Assembly (NCBI GenBank): GCA_947503765.1 | Contig: CANNFA010000001.1 | Span: forward strand, 744,001-808,000 | Direction: 5' to 3' | Length of the DNA stretch: 64,000 bases | Source: an uncultured Paracoccaceae bacterium | GTDB lineage: Bacteria > Pseudomonadota > Alphaproteobacteria > Rhodobacterales > Rhodobacteraceae | Part shown: piece by piece, positions 16,713 through 25,142 of the stretch | Position numbering within the stretch: the first letter of the stretch is position 1 | Layout: every line of letters begins with the position of its first letter | The notes under the pieces: generated by a model | What the model saw: only the letters and a program-made list of their open reading frames with translations | Database searches by the model: none | What the model was told of the DNA's origin: nothing | Made by a program: the position numbers and the translations under genes

Positions 16713-16741
16713 GGCGGGCGGGCCGCAGATGCCCGCCCGCC
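16713..16741 (+). terminator. Strong hairpin after ctpA
   Basis: A perfect 11-bp stem, GGCGGGCGGGC (16713-16723) with GCCCGCCCGCC (16731-16741), encloses the 7-base loop CGCAGAT. It begins 6 bases past the ctpA stop and is followed by CCTTCATCT. This is a probable transcription terminator for the gpmI-envC-ctpA operon. Confidence 0.7.
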
Positions 16742-16742
16742 C

Positions 16743-16774
16743 CTTCATCTCGGCACAAATACTCCCGCCGGAGG
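16743..16774 (-). repeat. Dispersed extragenic element, copy D (upstream of rppH)
   Basis: Read on the minus strand this begins CCTCCGGCGGGAGTATTTG and ends near GATGAAG, matching copies A (20921-20952) and B (21069-21103) except for one or two bases in the core. Its plus-strand GCCGGAGG end lies just before the rppH start and serves as the ribosome site. Confidence 0.6.
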
Positions 16775-16775
16775 C

Positions 16776-17264
16776 ATGAAGATCCCGATACCGGTCGACG
16801 CCGAAAAACTGCCCTTCCGTCCCTGCGTGGGCGTCGCGCTGGCCAACCGCGCCGGCCGCATCTTCGCCGGCGAGCGCATCGACACGCCCGGCGCCTGGCA
16901 GATGCCCCAGGGCGGCATCGACCCCGGCGAAACCCCGCGCGACGCCGCCCTGCGCGAATTGCACGAGGAAACGGGCATCCCCCCCGATCTGGTCGCGGTC
17001 GAGGCGCAAACCCCGGACTGGATCCGCTACGACCTGCCCGAACATCTGCTGGGCAAGGCGTGGAAGGGACGCTACCGCGGCCAGCAACAGCTGTGGTTCC
17101 TGATGCGCTATCTCGGCGATGACGGGCAGATCGCCATCGACACCGAACATGCGGAATTCAGCCGCTGGCGCTGGATGACACCGGCCGAGCTGATCGCGGC
17201 GATTGTGCCATTCAAGCGGCAGACCTACATTGACGTCATGTCCGCCTTCCAGGAGACGCTCTGA
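16776..17264 (+). CDS. rppH: RNA pyrophosphohydrolase (Nudix)
   Basis: Removes pyrophosphate from 5'-triphosphorylated RNA (or diadenosine polyphosphates) and so starts RNase E-dependent mRNA decay. The 162 residues contain the Nudix box [20 protein letters not shown] (full GX5EX7REUXEEXGU pattern), [21 protein letters not shown] and WQMPQGG, plus the C-terminal [10 protein letters not shown] segment usual for RppH. ATG 16776 was chosen because GGAGG lies immediately upstream. The stop overlaps the next ATG. Confidence 0.94.
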   Translation: MKIPIPVDAEKLPFRPCVGVALANRAGRIFAGERIDTPGAWQMPQGGIDPGETPRDAALRELHEETGIPPDLVAVEAQTPDWIRYDLPEHLLGKAWKGRYRGQQQLWFLMRYLGDDGQIAIDTEHAEFSRWRWMTPAELIAAIVPFKRQTYIDVMSAFQETL

Positions 17265-17755
17265 TGCCCCTTCGCCAGACCGCCCGTATCGCCGCGCTGG
17301 CCGCGCTTTGCCTCGGACTCGCCGCACCGCCGGTATCGGCCCTGTCCTGCCGGCGGCCCGACATCGTGAACGCCTTTTCCGACGCCAATGCCGCCGACGA
17401 GGTCTATGTGATCGCCCGTGGCCAGTTCTCCGGCGGCCCCGGTCCGCGCCCCGGCGGCACCACCGACGGCAAGCCGCGCAGCTACCGCGCCACCTTCAAC
17501 GGCGAGACCATCCATCGCGGCGGCGCGAGCGAGCGGCTGGACACCGAGGTGATCGTGACCGAAACCTGCGCCGGCCCGTGGTGCGCCGAACTCGACACGC
17601 GCAACGAGGTGCTGACCTTCCTGCAGGTGAACGAGGCGGGCGGATCGCCGACGCTGGTGCTGGATCCATGCTACGGCAGTTTCTTCGCGAACCCGACGGA
17701 AGCCCAATTGCAGGCGATCCAGGATTGTTTCGAATACGGCTGCACGTCGAGCTGA
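17264..17755 (+). CDS. Small exported protein of unknown function
   Basis: I do not recognise this family. The 163-residue protein starts with a clear signal peptide (RIAALAALCLGLAAPPVSA, then LSC). The mature part has several Cys residues (RRPDIV..., ETCAGPWCAEL, DPCYGSF, DCFEYGCTSS), which suggests disulfide bonds in the periplasm. A central IARGQFSGGPGPR..SYRATFNGETIHRG stretch may be beta-sandwich-like. Its ATG overlaps the rppH stop, so it is probably co-transcribed. A long inverted repeat follows 33 bases after its stop. Confidence 0.65.
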   Translation: MPLRQTARIAALAALCLGLAAPPVSALSCRRPDIVNAFSDANAADEVYVIARGQFSGGPGPRPGGTTDGKPRSYRATFNGETIHRGGASERLDTEVIVTETCAGPWCAELDTRNEVLTFLQVNEAGGSPTLVLDPCYGSFFANPTEAQLQAIQDCFEYGCTSS

Positions 17756-17788
17756 CCGACGCCGCACGCGGGATGACGGACGTCCTTT

Positions 17789-17851
17789 TGCGTATTTGAA
17801 ACGAGAAGAAGCAGGGAGCGCACTGCTGCTTCTTCTCGTTTCAAATACGCA
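17789..17851. repeat. 26-bp perfect inverted repeat with 11-base loop
   Basis: The left arm 17789-17814 (TGCGTATTTGAAACGAGAAG then AAGCAG) is exactly complementary to the right arm 17826-17851, with GGAGCGCACTG between. The arm sequence resembles the TATTTCGAAACCGAAGAAG half of the dispersed element (copy C, 55623-55653), so the hairpin looks like two such half-elements head to head. It may end transcription from rppH and its partner. It lies within a frame that is open upstream of dnaE2, but that frame start is not used. Confidence 0.85.
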
Positions 17852-17895
17852 TGTATGGCCTGCAACCTGCGTCCGGCATGAAGGACTCGCTGCCG

Positions 17896-17915
17896 GAACA
17901 AAACGTGAATATACT
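17896..17915 (+). promoter_or_regulatory. Candidate LexA box and -10 for dnaE2
   Basis: GAAC-N7-GAAT (17896-17910) differs by one base from the alphaproteobacterial SOS box GAAC-N7-GAAC. It overlaps TATACT (17910-17915), a good -10 match just 6 bases before the dnaE2 ATG at 17922. No Shine-Dalgarno sequence is seen, so the mRNA could be leaderless. The -35 region is weak. Confidence 0.45.
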
Positions 17916-17921
17916 GCGGCC

Positions 17922-20894
17922 ATGTGTTTTGCCGAACTCGATATCACGTCGAACTTCACCTTCCTCACCGGTGGCTCCCACCCCGAGGAATACATGGACC
18001 GCGCCGCGTTTCTGGGGATCGGGGCGGTGGCCATCGCCGACGAGAACTCGATCGCCGGGATCGTGCGCGCCCACAGCCGGCTGCGCGAAATCGCGCGCGA
18101 GGTGCGGCTGCGGCAGGCGGCCGATCCGGTCGGCCCGCCCCGGCCCGACCATATTCCAGCGCCACCTTCAGCCCCGATCTTCAACGTCCCGCGCCTGATC
18201 CCCGGCGCGCGGATCGTGCTTCAGGACGGGTTCACCGTCACCTGCCTGCCGCGCGACCGCGCCGCCTGGAGCCGGCTGTGCCGCCTGGTCTCCGCCGGGC
18301 GGCTGCGGGCGGCGAAGGGCCATTGCCTGCTGGATTTCGACGACCTGACGACCTGGGCGGACGGGATGGAACTGCTGCTGCATCCGCCACGCGGTGAACC
18401 GGCACCGCCCGGCGCGGGCGCATGGCAGACACGGGCGCGGCACCTGACGCGCCGCTTTGCCGGGCAGGTGTCGCTGTTGATGGCCCCGCTTTACGACGGG
18501 CGGGACCGCGCCCGCTTTGCCCGGCTGGCCGGGCTGGCCGCGGATCTGGGCCTGCCGACCGTCGCTTCGGCCGCGCCGGTGATGCATCACGGCACGCGGC
18601 GCAAGCTGACCGATGTTCTGACCGCGATCCGCACCGGCTGCCGCGTCGACGATCTGGGCCGTGCCGCGCTGGCCAATGCCGAACAGCGTCTGCGCTCCGG
18701 CCCCGAGATGCTGCGCCTGTTCGCCGGGCACGAGGCCGCGGTGCGCCACAGCGCCGATATCGCGGACCGCTGCGCCTTCGACCTGGACCAGCTGCGCTAC
18801 GAATACCCCTCCGAGATCGCGCGCGGCGAAACCGCCGCCGACCGATTGTCGCGCCTCGCCCATGAAGGGCTGGACTGGCGCTATCCCTCCGGCGCGCCGG
18901 ACCGGGTGCGCGCCATGCTGCGCCACGAGCTGGAACTTATCGCGAAGCTGAAATACGAACCCTACTTCCTGACCGTCCGCGACATCGTCGCCTTTGCCCG
19001 GTCGCGCGGCATCCTGTGCCAGGGGCGCGGCTCGGCCGCCAATTCGGTGGTCTGCTACTGTCTCGGCGTCACCTCCGTCTCGCCCGAGATCGGCACGATG
19101 GTGTTCGAACGCTTCGTTTCGGAAGCGCGCGACGAGCCGCCCGATATCGACGTCGATTTCGAGCACGAGCGCCGCGAAGAGGTGATCCAGCACATCTATG
19201 ACCGCTACGGCCGCCACCGCGCCGGGCTGTGTGCCACGGTGATCCACTATCGCGGCAAGCGCGCCATCCGCGAGGTCGGCCGCGCCATGGGCCTGACCGA
19301 GGATACCATTTCCGCCCTGTCCTCGCAGCTCTGGGGGTTCTTCTCCGCCAGGGGAATGGAGGCGCAGCGGATGCGCGAGATCGGGCTCGACCCGGACGAT
19401 CCGCGCCTGGCGCAGACCATGGCGCTGATCCACGAGATCATCGGCTTTCCCCGCCACCTGTCGCAGCATGTCGGCGGCTTCGTCATCACCGAGGGGCGGC
19501 TCGATGAACTGGTCCCGATCGAGAACGCCACGATGGAGGATCGCACGGTGATCCCCTGGGACAAGGACGACATCGACGCGCTGGGGATCCTCAAGGTCGA
19601 CGTGCTGGCGCTGGGGATGCTGACCTGCATCCGCAAGGCGTTCGACCTGATCCGCACCCATCACGGCATCGCCTACGACCTTTCCACCCTGCCGCCCGAG
19701 GATCCGGCCGTCTACGACATGCTCGGCCGCGCCGACAGCCTGGGGGTCTTCCAGGTGGAAAGCCGGGCGCAGATGAATTTCCTGCCCCGGATGCGGCCGC
19801 GCTGCTTCTACGACCTGGTGATCGAGGTGGCGATCATCCGTCCCGGCCCGATCCAGGGCGACATGGTGCATCCCTACCTGCGCCGCCGCAACGGCGAAGA
19901 GCGGGTGATCTTCCCCTCGGACGACCTCGGCCGGGTGCTGGGCAAGACGCTGGGCGTGCCGCTGTTCCAGGAACAGGCGATGCAGATCGCCATCACCGGC
20001 GCCGGCTTCACCCCCGAAGAGGCCGACCGCCTGCGCCGGGCGCTGGCCACCTTCAAGAAACACGGCAATGTCAGCGAATTTCGCGGCCGGTTCCTCAAGG
20101 GCATGGCCCGCAACGGCCATGCCGCGGATTTCGCCGAACGCTGCTTTTCGCAGATCGAGGGATTCGGCTCCTACGGGTTTCCCGAAAGCCACGCCGCCAG
20201 CTTCGCGCAGCTGGTCTATGTCTCCGCCTGGCTGAAGCACCATCATCCCGGCATCTTCGCCTGCGCCCTGCTGAATTCCCAGCCGATGGGGTTCTACGCC
20301 CCGGCGCAGATCGTCCGCGACGCCCGCGAGCACGGGGTGGAAATCCGCCCTCCCGACATCAACCGCAGCCTGTGGGACAACGCGATGGAGACGGATGACG
20401 AGGGCGGGCTGGCGCTGCGGCTCGGCTTCCGGCAGGTGCGCGGCCTGGCGGAGGAGGACGGCGCCTGGCTGCTCGCCGCCCGCCTGAACGGTTACCGCAC
20501 GGTCGAGGACGTATGGCGCCGCGCCGGTCTGCCCGCGAAGCGCATCCGCGCCCTGGCCGAGGCCGACGCCTTTGCCGGACTCGGCATAGAGCGCCGCCAG
20601 GCCCATTGGCGGACCCGCGCGCTGCCCGATGGCGGCGAATTGCCCCTGTTCGGCGGCGATCTCGACGGCGAGGGGATCCGCGAGCCAAAGATCACGCTGC
20701 CGCCTGCAACGCCGGGCGAAGACGTGGTCGAGGATTACATCGCCATGCGTCTGACCCTGCGCGCCCACCCGCTCGCGCTGCTCAGACCGCTTCTGACCCC
20801 CGCCGTGACGGCACCGCTTCCGGCCGCCCCGGATACCGCCACCACGCCGCCGCCCGTCCACGGACACCCCCGCAACATGCGGCACTTTGCCTGA
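17922..20894 (+). CDS. dnaE2: Error-prone DNA polymerase DnaE2, C-terminally short
   Basis: Catalytic alpha subunit-like polymerase for damage-induced translesion synthesis, normally working with ImuA and ImuB. The 990 residues start at the family-typical MCFAELDITSNFTFLTGGSHPEEY (PHP domain). ILCQGRGSAANSVVCYCLG follows, then palm aspartates in PPDIDVDFEHERREEV (D408, D410), the LSQHVGGFVIT and GVFQVESRAQMNFLPRM blocks, and a helix-hairpin region. After YIAMRLTLRAHPLALLRP the usual C-terminal OB-fold (about 90 residues) is absent. The protein ends after a Pro/Thr-rich stretch. No imuA or imuB gene is adjacent. Confidence 0.93.
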   Translation: MCFAELDITSNFTFLTGGSHPEEYMDRAAFLGIGAVAIADENSIAGIVRAHSRLREIAREVRLRQAADPVGPPRPDHIPAPPSAPIFNVPRLIPGARIVLQDGFTVTCLPRDRAAWSRLCRLVSAGRLRAAKGHCLLDFDDLTTWADGMELLLHPPRGEPAPPGAGAWQTRARHLTRRFAGQVSLLMAPLYDGRDRARFARLAGLAADLGLPTVASAAPVMHHGTRRKLTDVLTAIRTGCRVDDLGRAALANAEQRLRSGPEMLRLFAGHEAAVRHSADIADRCAFDLDQLRYEYPSEIARGETAADRLSRLAHEGLDWRYPSGAPDRVRAMLRHELELIAKLKYEPYFLTVRDIVAFARSRGILCQGRGSAANSVVCYCLGVTSVSPEIGTMVFERFVSEARDEPPDIDVDFEHERREEVIQHIYDRYGRHRAGLCATVIHYRGKRAIREVGRAMGLTEDTISALSSQLWGFFSARGMEAQRMREIGLDPDDPRLAQTMALIHEIIGFPRHLSQHVGGFVITEGRLDELVPIENATMEDRTVIPWDKDDIDALGILKVDVLALGMLTCIRKAFDLIRTHHGIAYDLSTLPPEDPAVYDMLGRADSLGVFQVESRAQMNFLPRMRPRCFYDLVIEVAIIRPGPIQGDMVHPYLRRRNGEERVIFPSDDLGRVLGKTLGVPLFQEQAMQIAITGAGFTPEEADRLRRALATFKKHGNVSEFRGRFLKGMARNGHAADFAERCFSQIEGFGSYGFPESHAASFAQLVYVSAWLKHHHPGIFACALLNSQPMGFYAPAQIVRDAREHGVEIRPPDINRSLWDNAMETDDEGGLALRLGFRQVRGLAEEDGAWLLAARLNGYRTVEDVWRRAGLPAKRIRALAEADAFAGLGIERRQAHWRTRALPDGGELPLFGGDLDGEGIREPKITLPPATPGEDVVEDYIAMRLTLRAHPLALLRPLLTPAVTAPLPAAPDTATTPPPVHGHPRNMRHFA

Positions 20895-20920
20895 GCGGAG
20901 AGCGGAAAATAACTTTCAAG

Positions 20921-20952
20921 CCTCCGGCGGGGATATTTTCGAACCAGAGAAG
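20921..20952 (+). repeat. Dispersed extragenic element, copy A
   Basis: Begins CCTCCGGCGGGGATATTT, continues TCGAACCAGAGAAG, and sits 26 bases past the dnaE2 stop. It shares an 18-base identical core with copy B in opposite orientation. The two copies, with the hairpin between them, fill the 312-bp gap between dnaE2 and the convergent rnr gene. Confidence 0.75.
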
Positions 20953-21028
20953 CAACGAATGCTTAACCCTTTCTACCTAATCTGGAAACGCGGTACAGGC
21001 GGGGACGCCGATGACCGCAACCGGAGAA

Positions 21029-21060
21029 GGCCCCCTGTTCCCGGACCGGAGCAGGGGGCC
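21029..21060. terminator. Hairpin between convergent dnaE2 and rnr
   Basis: GGCCCCCTG (21029-21037) pairs perfectly with CAGGGGGCC (21052-21060) across a 14-base loop. It is flanked by inverted element copies A and B. It probably ends transcription from one or both convergent genes; there is no clear T-tract. Confidence 0.5.
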
Positions 21061-21068
21061 GGACCCGC

Positions 21069-21103
21069 CTCTTCTTCGGTTCTCGAAATATCCCCGCCGG
21101 AGG
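21069..21103 (-). repeat. Dispersed extragenic element, copy B
   Basis: On the minus strand it reads CCTCCGGCGGGGATATTTCG, then AGAACCGAAGAAGAG. The core is identical to copy A and the tail close to copy C at 55623-55653. It lies 103 bases beyond the 3' end of rnr (minus strand). Confidence 0.75.
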
Positions 21104-21206
21104 CTCCCGCACCCGACGCGCCGCCACGGCCAGCCTATCGCGGCGCCGCGCCGTTGCCGTGAAAGACGCGTCGCGCGGCAGCGCGGCTATTTCGCGCGCG
21201 GCCCTG

Positions 21207-23462
21207 CTAGCCTCGTGTGCGCTTGACCTTGCGCGCTGTGGCGGCCGATTTCCGGCGGGCCTTTGCCGCCTTGGCGCGCCGCGCACCGCCCTTGCCGCCC
21301 TGTGCATTCCGCGGCAGCGCCTTGCCGCGAAGCTCCAGCAGGTCCAGCATCAGCCCGCCGGTCACCGGCTCCGCCTCTGCCAGCCGCACCGTCACCTCGT
21401 CGCCGATCCCCAGCTCCAGCCCGGTATCCGCCCCGGTCAGGGTCTGCGCATCGCCGTCGTAGTGGAAGAACTCGCGCCCGATGGTGCGGATCGGAATCAG
21501 CCCGTCGGCGCCGGTTTCATCCAGCCGCACGAAGGCACCGAACCGCTGGATCCCCGAGATCCGCCCGGCGAATTCGTTGCCGACACGTTCGGACAGATAG
21601 GCGGCGAGGTAGCGGTCGTTGGTGTCGCGTTCGGCCATCATCGAGCGGCGCTCGGTCTCCGAGATGTGCTCGGCCGTGGCCTCCAGCCGCTCGATCTCCT
21701 CGGCGCCCAGCCCGTCCCTGCCCCAGTCATGGGCGGTGATCAGCGCGCGGTGCACCACCAGGTCGGCATAGCGGCGGATCGGCGAGGTGAAATGCGCGTA
21801 GGATTTCAGCGCCAGCCCGAAATGGCCGAAATTCTGCGGATGGTAATAGGCCTGCTGCATCGAGCGCAGCGTGGACATGTTGATCAGCTCGTCGAATTCC
21901 GTCCCCTCGGCCTGGCCCAGCAGCGCGTTGAGATGCCGCGTGTGCAGCACCTGCCCCTTGGCCAGCGTGAAGCCCGAGGCCTGCGCCACCTCGCGCAGCG
22001 CGTCGAGCCGGGCGGGATCGGGTTCCTCGTGCACGCGGTAGAGCAGCGGGCGGCGGCGGGCGAACAATTCCTCGGCGGCGGCGACATTGGCGAGGACCAT
22101 GAATTCCTCGATCAGGCGGTGCGCATCCAGCCGTTCGGTGAAGGCCACGGATTTCACCTGCCCGTCCTCGGTCAGCTCGATCCGCCTTTCGGGAAGGTCC
22201 AGTTCGAGCGGCTGGCGATCCGTCCGTGCCGAATCCAGCGCCCGCCAGGCGGCAAACAGCGGATGGATGATCGTATCCGCCAGCGGCGCGCATTTGTCGT
22301 TCGGCGTGCCGTCTTCGGCTGCCTGCACCTCGCGGTAGTTCAGCGACGCGGCCGATTTCATCAGCCCGCGGGTGAAGCGGTGGCGCAGCTTGCGGCCTGC
22401 CGCGTCGAGCGTGATCTCGACCGCGATGCAGGCGCGCGGCACGCCTTCGTGCAGCGAGCACAGATCGCCCGACAGCCGGTCGGGCAGCATCGGCACGACC
22501 CGGTCGGGGAAATAGGTGGAATTGCCCCGCTCGCGCGCCGCGCGGTCCAGTTCCGAGCCGGGGGTGACGTAGGCCGCGACATCGGCGATGGCGACCCAGA
22601 CGACATGGCCGCCGGGGTTTTTCGCATCGTCGTCGGCGCGGGCGAATACCGCGTCGTCGTGATCGCGCGCATCGGCCGGGTCGATGGTGACCAGCGGCAC
22701 GTCCCGCAGATCCTCGCGCCCGTCGAGCCCCTTGGGCCTGGCGCTGTCGGCCTCGGCGATGGCGGCGTCGGGAAACTCGTCCGGGATGCCGTGCTGGTGG
22801 ATCGCGATCAGCGACACGGCGCGCGGCGCCGACGGATCGCCCAGCCGGGCGACGATGCGGGCAGCGGGCAGGCCCATGCGTCCGCCCGGCCCGGTGGTTT
22901 CGGCTTCGACAAGCTCGCCGTCCTTGGCACCGCTCGCGGCGGCTTTCGACACGCGCCATTCCTTGTTCTGGCCCTTGTCGATGGGCAGGATGCGCCCGCC
23001 CTCGGCGCCGCCGCGAAAGACGCCCAGCACACGGCGCGGGTTGGTGCCGATGCGGCGGATCGGGCGAGCCTCGTAGCCATGCGCCTCGTCCGCGACCTCG
23101 GTCAGGCGTGCAAGGATGCGGTCGCCGCCGCCCAGCGCCGGGCCGGAGGCGGCGGGGATGACCAGGACGCGCGGCTCCGGCCCGTCGCCATGCCATTCCA
23201 GCGGGCGCGCGAACAGGTCACCGGACGAATCGGGGCCCTGCACCTCCAGCACCGAGACCGGCGGCAGGCGGTCGGGATCGCGGTAGGTCTTGCGCCGCTT
23301 TTCGAGGTGACCGTCGGCCTCCAGCTCCTTGAGCATCCGCTTCAGGTCGATGCGCTGCTGGCCCTTGATGCCGAAGGCGCGCGCGATGTCGCGCTTGCCG
23401 GTCTGGGTCGGGTTTTCGGAGATCCAGTCGAGGATCTGCTGTTTGCTGGGCAGGTTTGACAT
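21207..23462 (-). CDS. rnr: Ribonuclease R
   Basis: Processive 3'-5' exoribonuclease of the RNase II family that degrades structured RNA. The 751 residues start at MSNLPSKQQILDWISENP (a winged-helix segment). Cold-shock domains follow, then the RNB catalytic domain with TIDPADARDHDDAVFA (the catalytic Asp cluster), GNSTYFPDRVVPMLP, LNYREVQ and YAHFTSPIRRYADLVVHR. The protein ends in an S1 domain and a Lys/Arg-rich tail (GGKGGARRAKAAKARRKSAA) that in RNase R aids RNA binding. ATG at 23462 was chosen over upstream in-frame codons because it begins the conserved region. Confidence 0.96.
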   Translation of the reverse strand: MSNLPSKQQILDWISENPTQTGKRDIARAFGIKGQQRIDLKRMLKELEADGHLEKRRKTYRDPDRLPPVSVLEVQGPDSSGDLFARPLEWHGDGPEPRVLVIPAASGPALGGGDRILARLTEVADEAHGYEARPIRRIGTNPRRVLGVFRGGAEGGRILPIDKGQNKEWRVSKAAASGAKDGELVEAETTGPGGRMGLPAARIVARLGDPSAPRAVSLIAIHQHGIPDEFPDAAIAEADSARPKGLDGREDLRDVPLVTIDPADARDHDDAVFARADDDAKNPGGHVVWVAIADVAAYVTPGSELDRAARERGNSTYFPDRVVPMLPDRLSGDLCSLHEGVPRACIAVEITLDAAGRKLRHRFTRGLMKSAASLNYREVQAAEDGTPNDKCAPLADTIIHPLFAAWRALDSARTDRQPLELDLPERRIELTEDGQVKSVAFTERLDAHRLIEEFMVLANVAAAEELFARRRPLLYRVHEEPDPARLDALREVAQASGFTLAKGQVLHTRHLNALLGQAEGTEFDELINMSTLRSMQQAYYHPQNFGHFGLALKSYAHFTSPIRRYADLVVHRALITAHDWGRDGLGAEEIERLEATAEHISETERRSMMAERDTNDRYLAAYLSERVGNEFAGRISGIQRFGAFVRLDETGADGLIPIRTIGREFFHYDGDAQTLTGADTGLELGIGDEVTVRLAEAEPVTGGLMLDLLELRGKALPRNAQGGKGGARRAKAAKARRKSAATARKVKRTRG

Positions 23463-23618
23463 GGGCCACGCGGTACCACGGCGCGGCGCGCGCGTCATGC
23501 GGAAAGGTCGGCGGCGATTCTCGCATCGCGCAGCGGCCGCGCTTTCCGATGGCGGGAGCTACGGTGTACGGCGCGGGGAATGGCGGTGCCTGCGGGTTTT
23601 CCGATCAGGCCACTGCAT

Positions 23619-24758
23619 TCACGCGAAATAGTCCCGCAGGATCCGCTGGTAGATCGCCTTGAGCTGCACGATCTGCGCGGTCGGCACATGCTCGTCCGCC
23701 TGGTGCATCGTCTTGCCGACAAGGCCGAATTCCACCACCGGGCAATGATCCTTGACGAAGCGCGCATCCGAGGTACCGCCCGACGTGGACAGCCGCGGGG
23801 TCACGCCGGTCTCGGCCTCGACCGCATTCGCCACGAGATCGGACAGAGGCCCCGGCGGGGTCAGGAAGCTTTCGCCCGACACGCGCACCGACATCTCGAA
23901 CGGAACGCCGGTTTCCGCCGTCACCTGGTCGGCCATGGCTTGCAGCCATTCGGCAAGCCCCGCCCCGTCATGCGCGTCGTTGAACCGGATGTTCACGGTC
24001 GCGCGGCAGGCGGCGGGGATCACGTTGTTGGCCGGGTTGCCGGTGTCGATGGTGGTGACGGCCAGCGTCGAGGGGTCGAAATGCGCCGTTCCCTCGTCGA
24101 GGACATGCGACGCCAGCCGGTCGGCCAGCCGGGCCATGGCGTGAACGGGGTTCTTCGCCAGGTGCGGATAGGCCGAATGGCCCTGCACCCCCTGCGCCAC
24201 GACCCGCGCGGTCATCGAGCCGCGCCGGCCGATCTTGATCATCTCGCCCATCGTGTCGGGGCAGGTCGGCTCTCCGACAAGGCAGACGCGCATCGCTTCG
24301 CCCTGCGCGTCCATCCAGTCCAGCAGCGCGCGGGTGCCGTGTTCGGCGTCGCCCTCCTCGTCGCCGGTGATGGCCAGGATCACCGCGCCGTCCGGCGGCG
24401 TGTCCTGCACGAAATCCACCGCGGCGGCGACGAAGGCGGCGACGCCGGTCTTCATGTCCGTGGCGCCGCGGCCCCACAGGATGCCATCCGCGATCTCGCC
24501 GCCGAACGGATCGTGCGACCAGCCCGCCGGATCGCCCACCGGCACCACGTCGATATGGCCGTTGAAGCCGAAGGTCCGGGCCGCGCCCTTCGCGCCCCAC
24601 CGCGCGAACAGGTTGCCGATGCCGCCCCGATCCACGCGGGTGCAGGCAAAGCCGGCAGCGCCCAGTTCCTGCTCCAGCAGATCCAGCGCGCCGCCCTCGT
24701 CCGGGGTGACACTGGGGCAGCGGATCAGGCGGACGGACAGGTCGACGGGATCGGTCAT
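23619..24758 (-). CDS. dapE: Succinyl-diaminopimelate desuccinylase
   Basis: Zinc peptidase-like enzyme (M20 family) that removes succinate from N-succinyl-LL-diaminopimelate on the lysine and peptidoglycan precursor pathway. The 379 residues have [11 protein letters not shown] (metal His/Asp), [10 protein letters not shown] (bridging Asp), [13 protein letters not shown] (catalytic and metal Glu), [22 protein letters not shown] (dimerisation lid) and [21 protein letters not shown] near the end. ATG 24758 has AAAGGAG about 7 bases upstream. Its pathway partner dapD lies 2 kb away on the same strand. Confidence 0.97.
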   Translation of the reverse strand: MTDPVDLSVRLIRCPSVTPDEGGALDLLEQELGAAGFACTRVDRGGIGNLFARWGAKGAARTFGFNGHIDVVPVGDPAGWSHDPFGGEIADGILWGRGATDMKTGVAAFVAAAVDFVQDTPPDGAVILAITGDEEGDAEHGTRALLDWMDAQGEAMRVCLVGEPTCPDTMGEMIKIGRRGSMTARVVAQGVQGHSAYPHLAKNPVHAMARLADRLASHVLDEGTAHFDPSTLAVTTIDTGNPANNVIPAACRATVNIRFNDAHDGAGLAEWLQAMADQVTAETGVPFEMSVRVSGESFLTPPGPLSDLVANAVEAETGVTPRLSTSGGTSDARFVKDHCPVVEFGLVGKTMHQADEHVPTAQIVQLKAIYQRILRDYFA

Positions 24759-25142
24759 GGCACGGCTCCTTTGCGTTCGAGTGCTACAGCGCCGCGCAAT
24801 CGCCTGCAATCGGGCCTGCCGTTCCGCCTTGATCGGGCGGGGGCGTCCGGCGATGTGGCCTAATCGTTACAAATATCTAATTTCCTTGACATAATGCCGG
24901 TTTACCCTCGCCATGCGGGGGCTTACCGGGGCAAGTTTGGCGCAAAACGAGGCAGATCAGCGCCGCATCAAGACGGCCCGAGCGACCGATCCCCGAACAT
25001 GCTTGCGCAATGCGGGCGGCAATACGGGTCTGCCGGGCGGGCCGTGCGGTGCCGTCGAGGCAGGAGAACGCGCATGACAACCGCCCCCACATTGCGGGAC
25101 GCGGCGGCCTAGGGCGGTGGCGCGTCGCAGGGCATACCGGGC
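24759..25142. other. 384-bp gap between dapE and the Hint gene
   Basis: Contains an AT-richer stretch at about 24861-24895. TTACAA (24867-24872) and CATAAT (24890-24895), 17 bases apart, could form a plus-strand promoter for the Hint gene; a TTGACA at 24886 has no partner. A 12-codon open frame (25074-25112) follows an AGGAG sequence and could be a leader peptide, but nothing more supports it. Confidence 0.35.

Noticed and set aside
17796-17921. Extension of DnaE2 upstream to base 17796 (42 extra residues)
   Set aside because: The frame there begins with TTG inside the long inverted repeat, and DnaE2 proteins start at the MCFAEL..SNFTFL region.
18168-20885. A 905-codon open frame on the minus strand, antisense to dnaE2
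   Set aside because: It mirrors the codon pattern of dnaE2 in a GC-rich genome; its product is a low-complexity Gly/Ala/Arg/Gln-rich sequence with no family motif.
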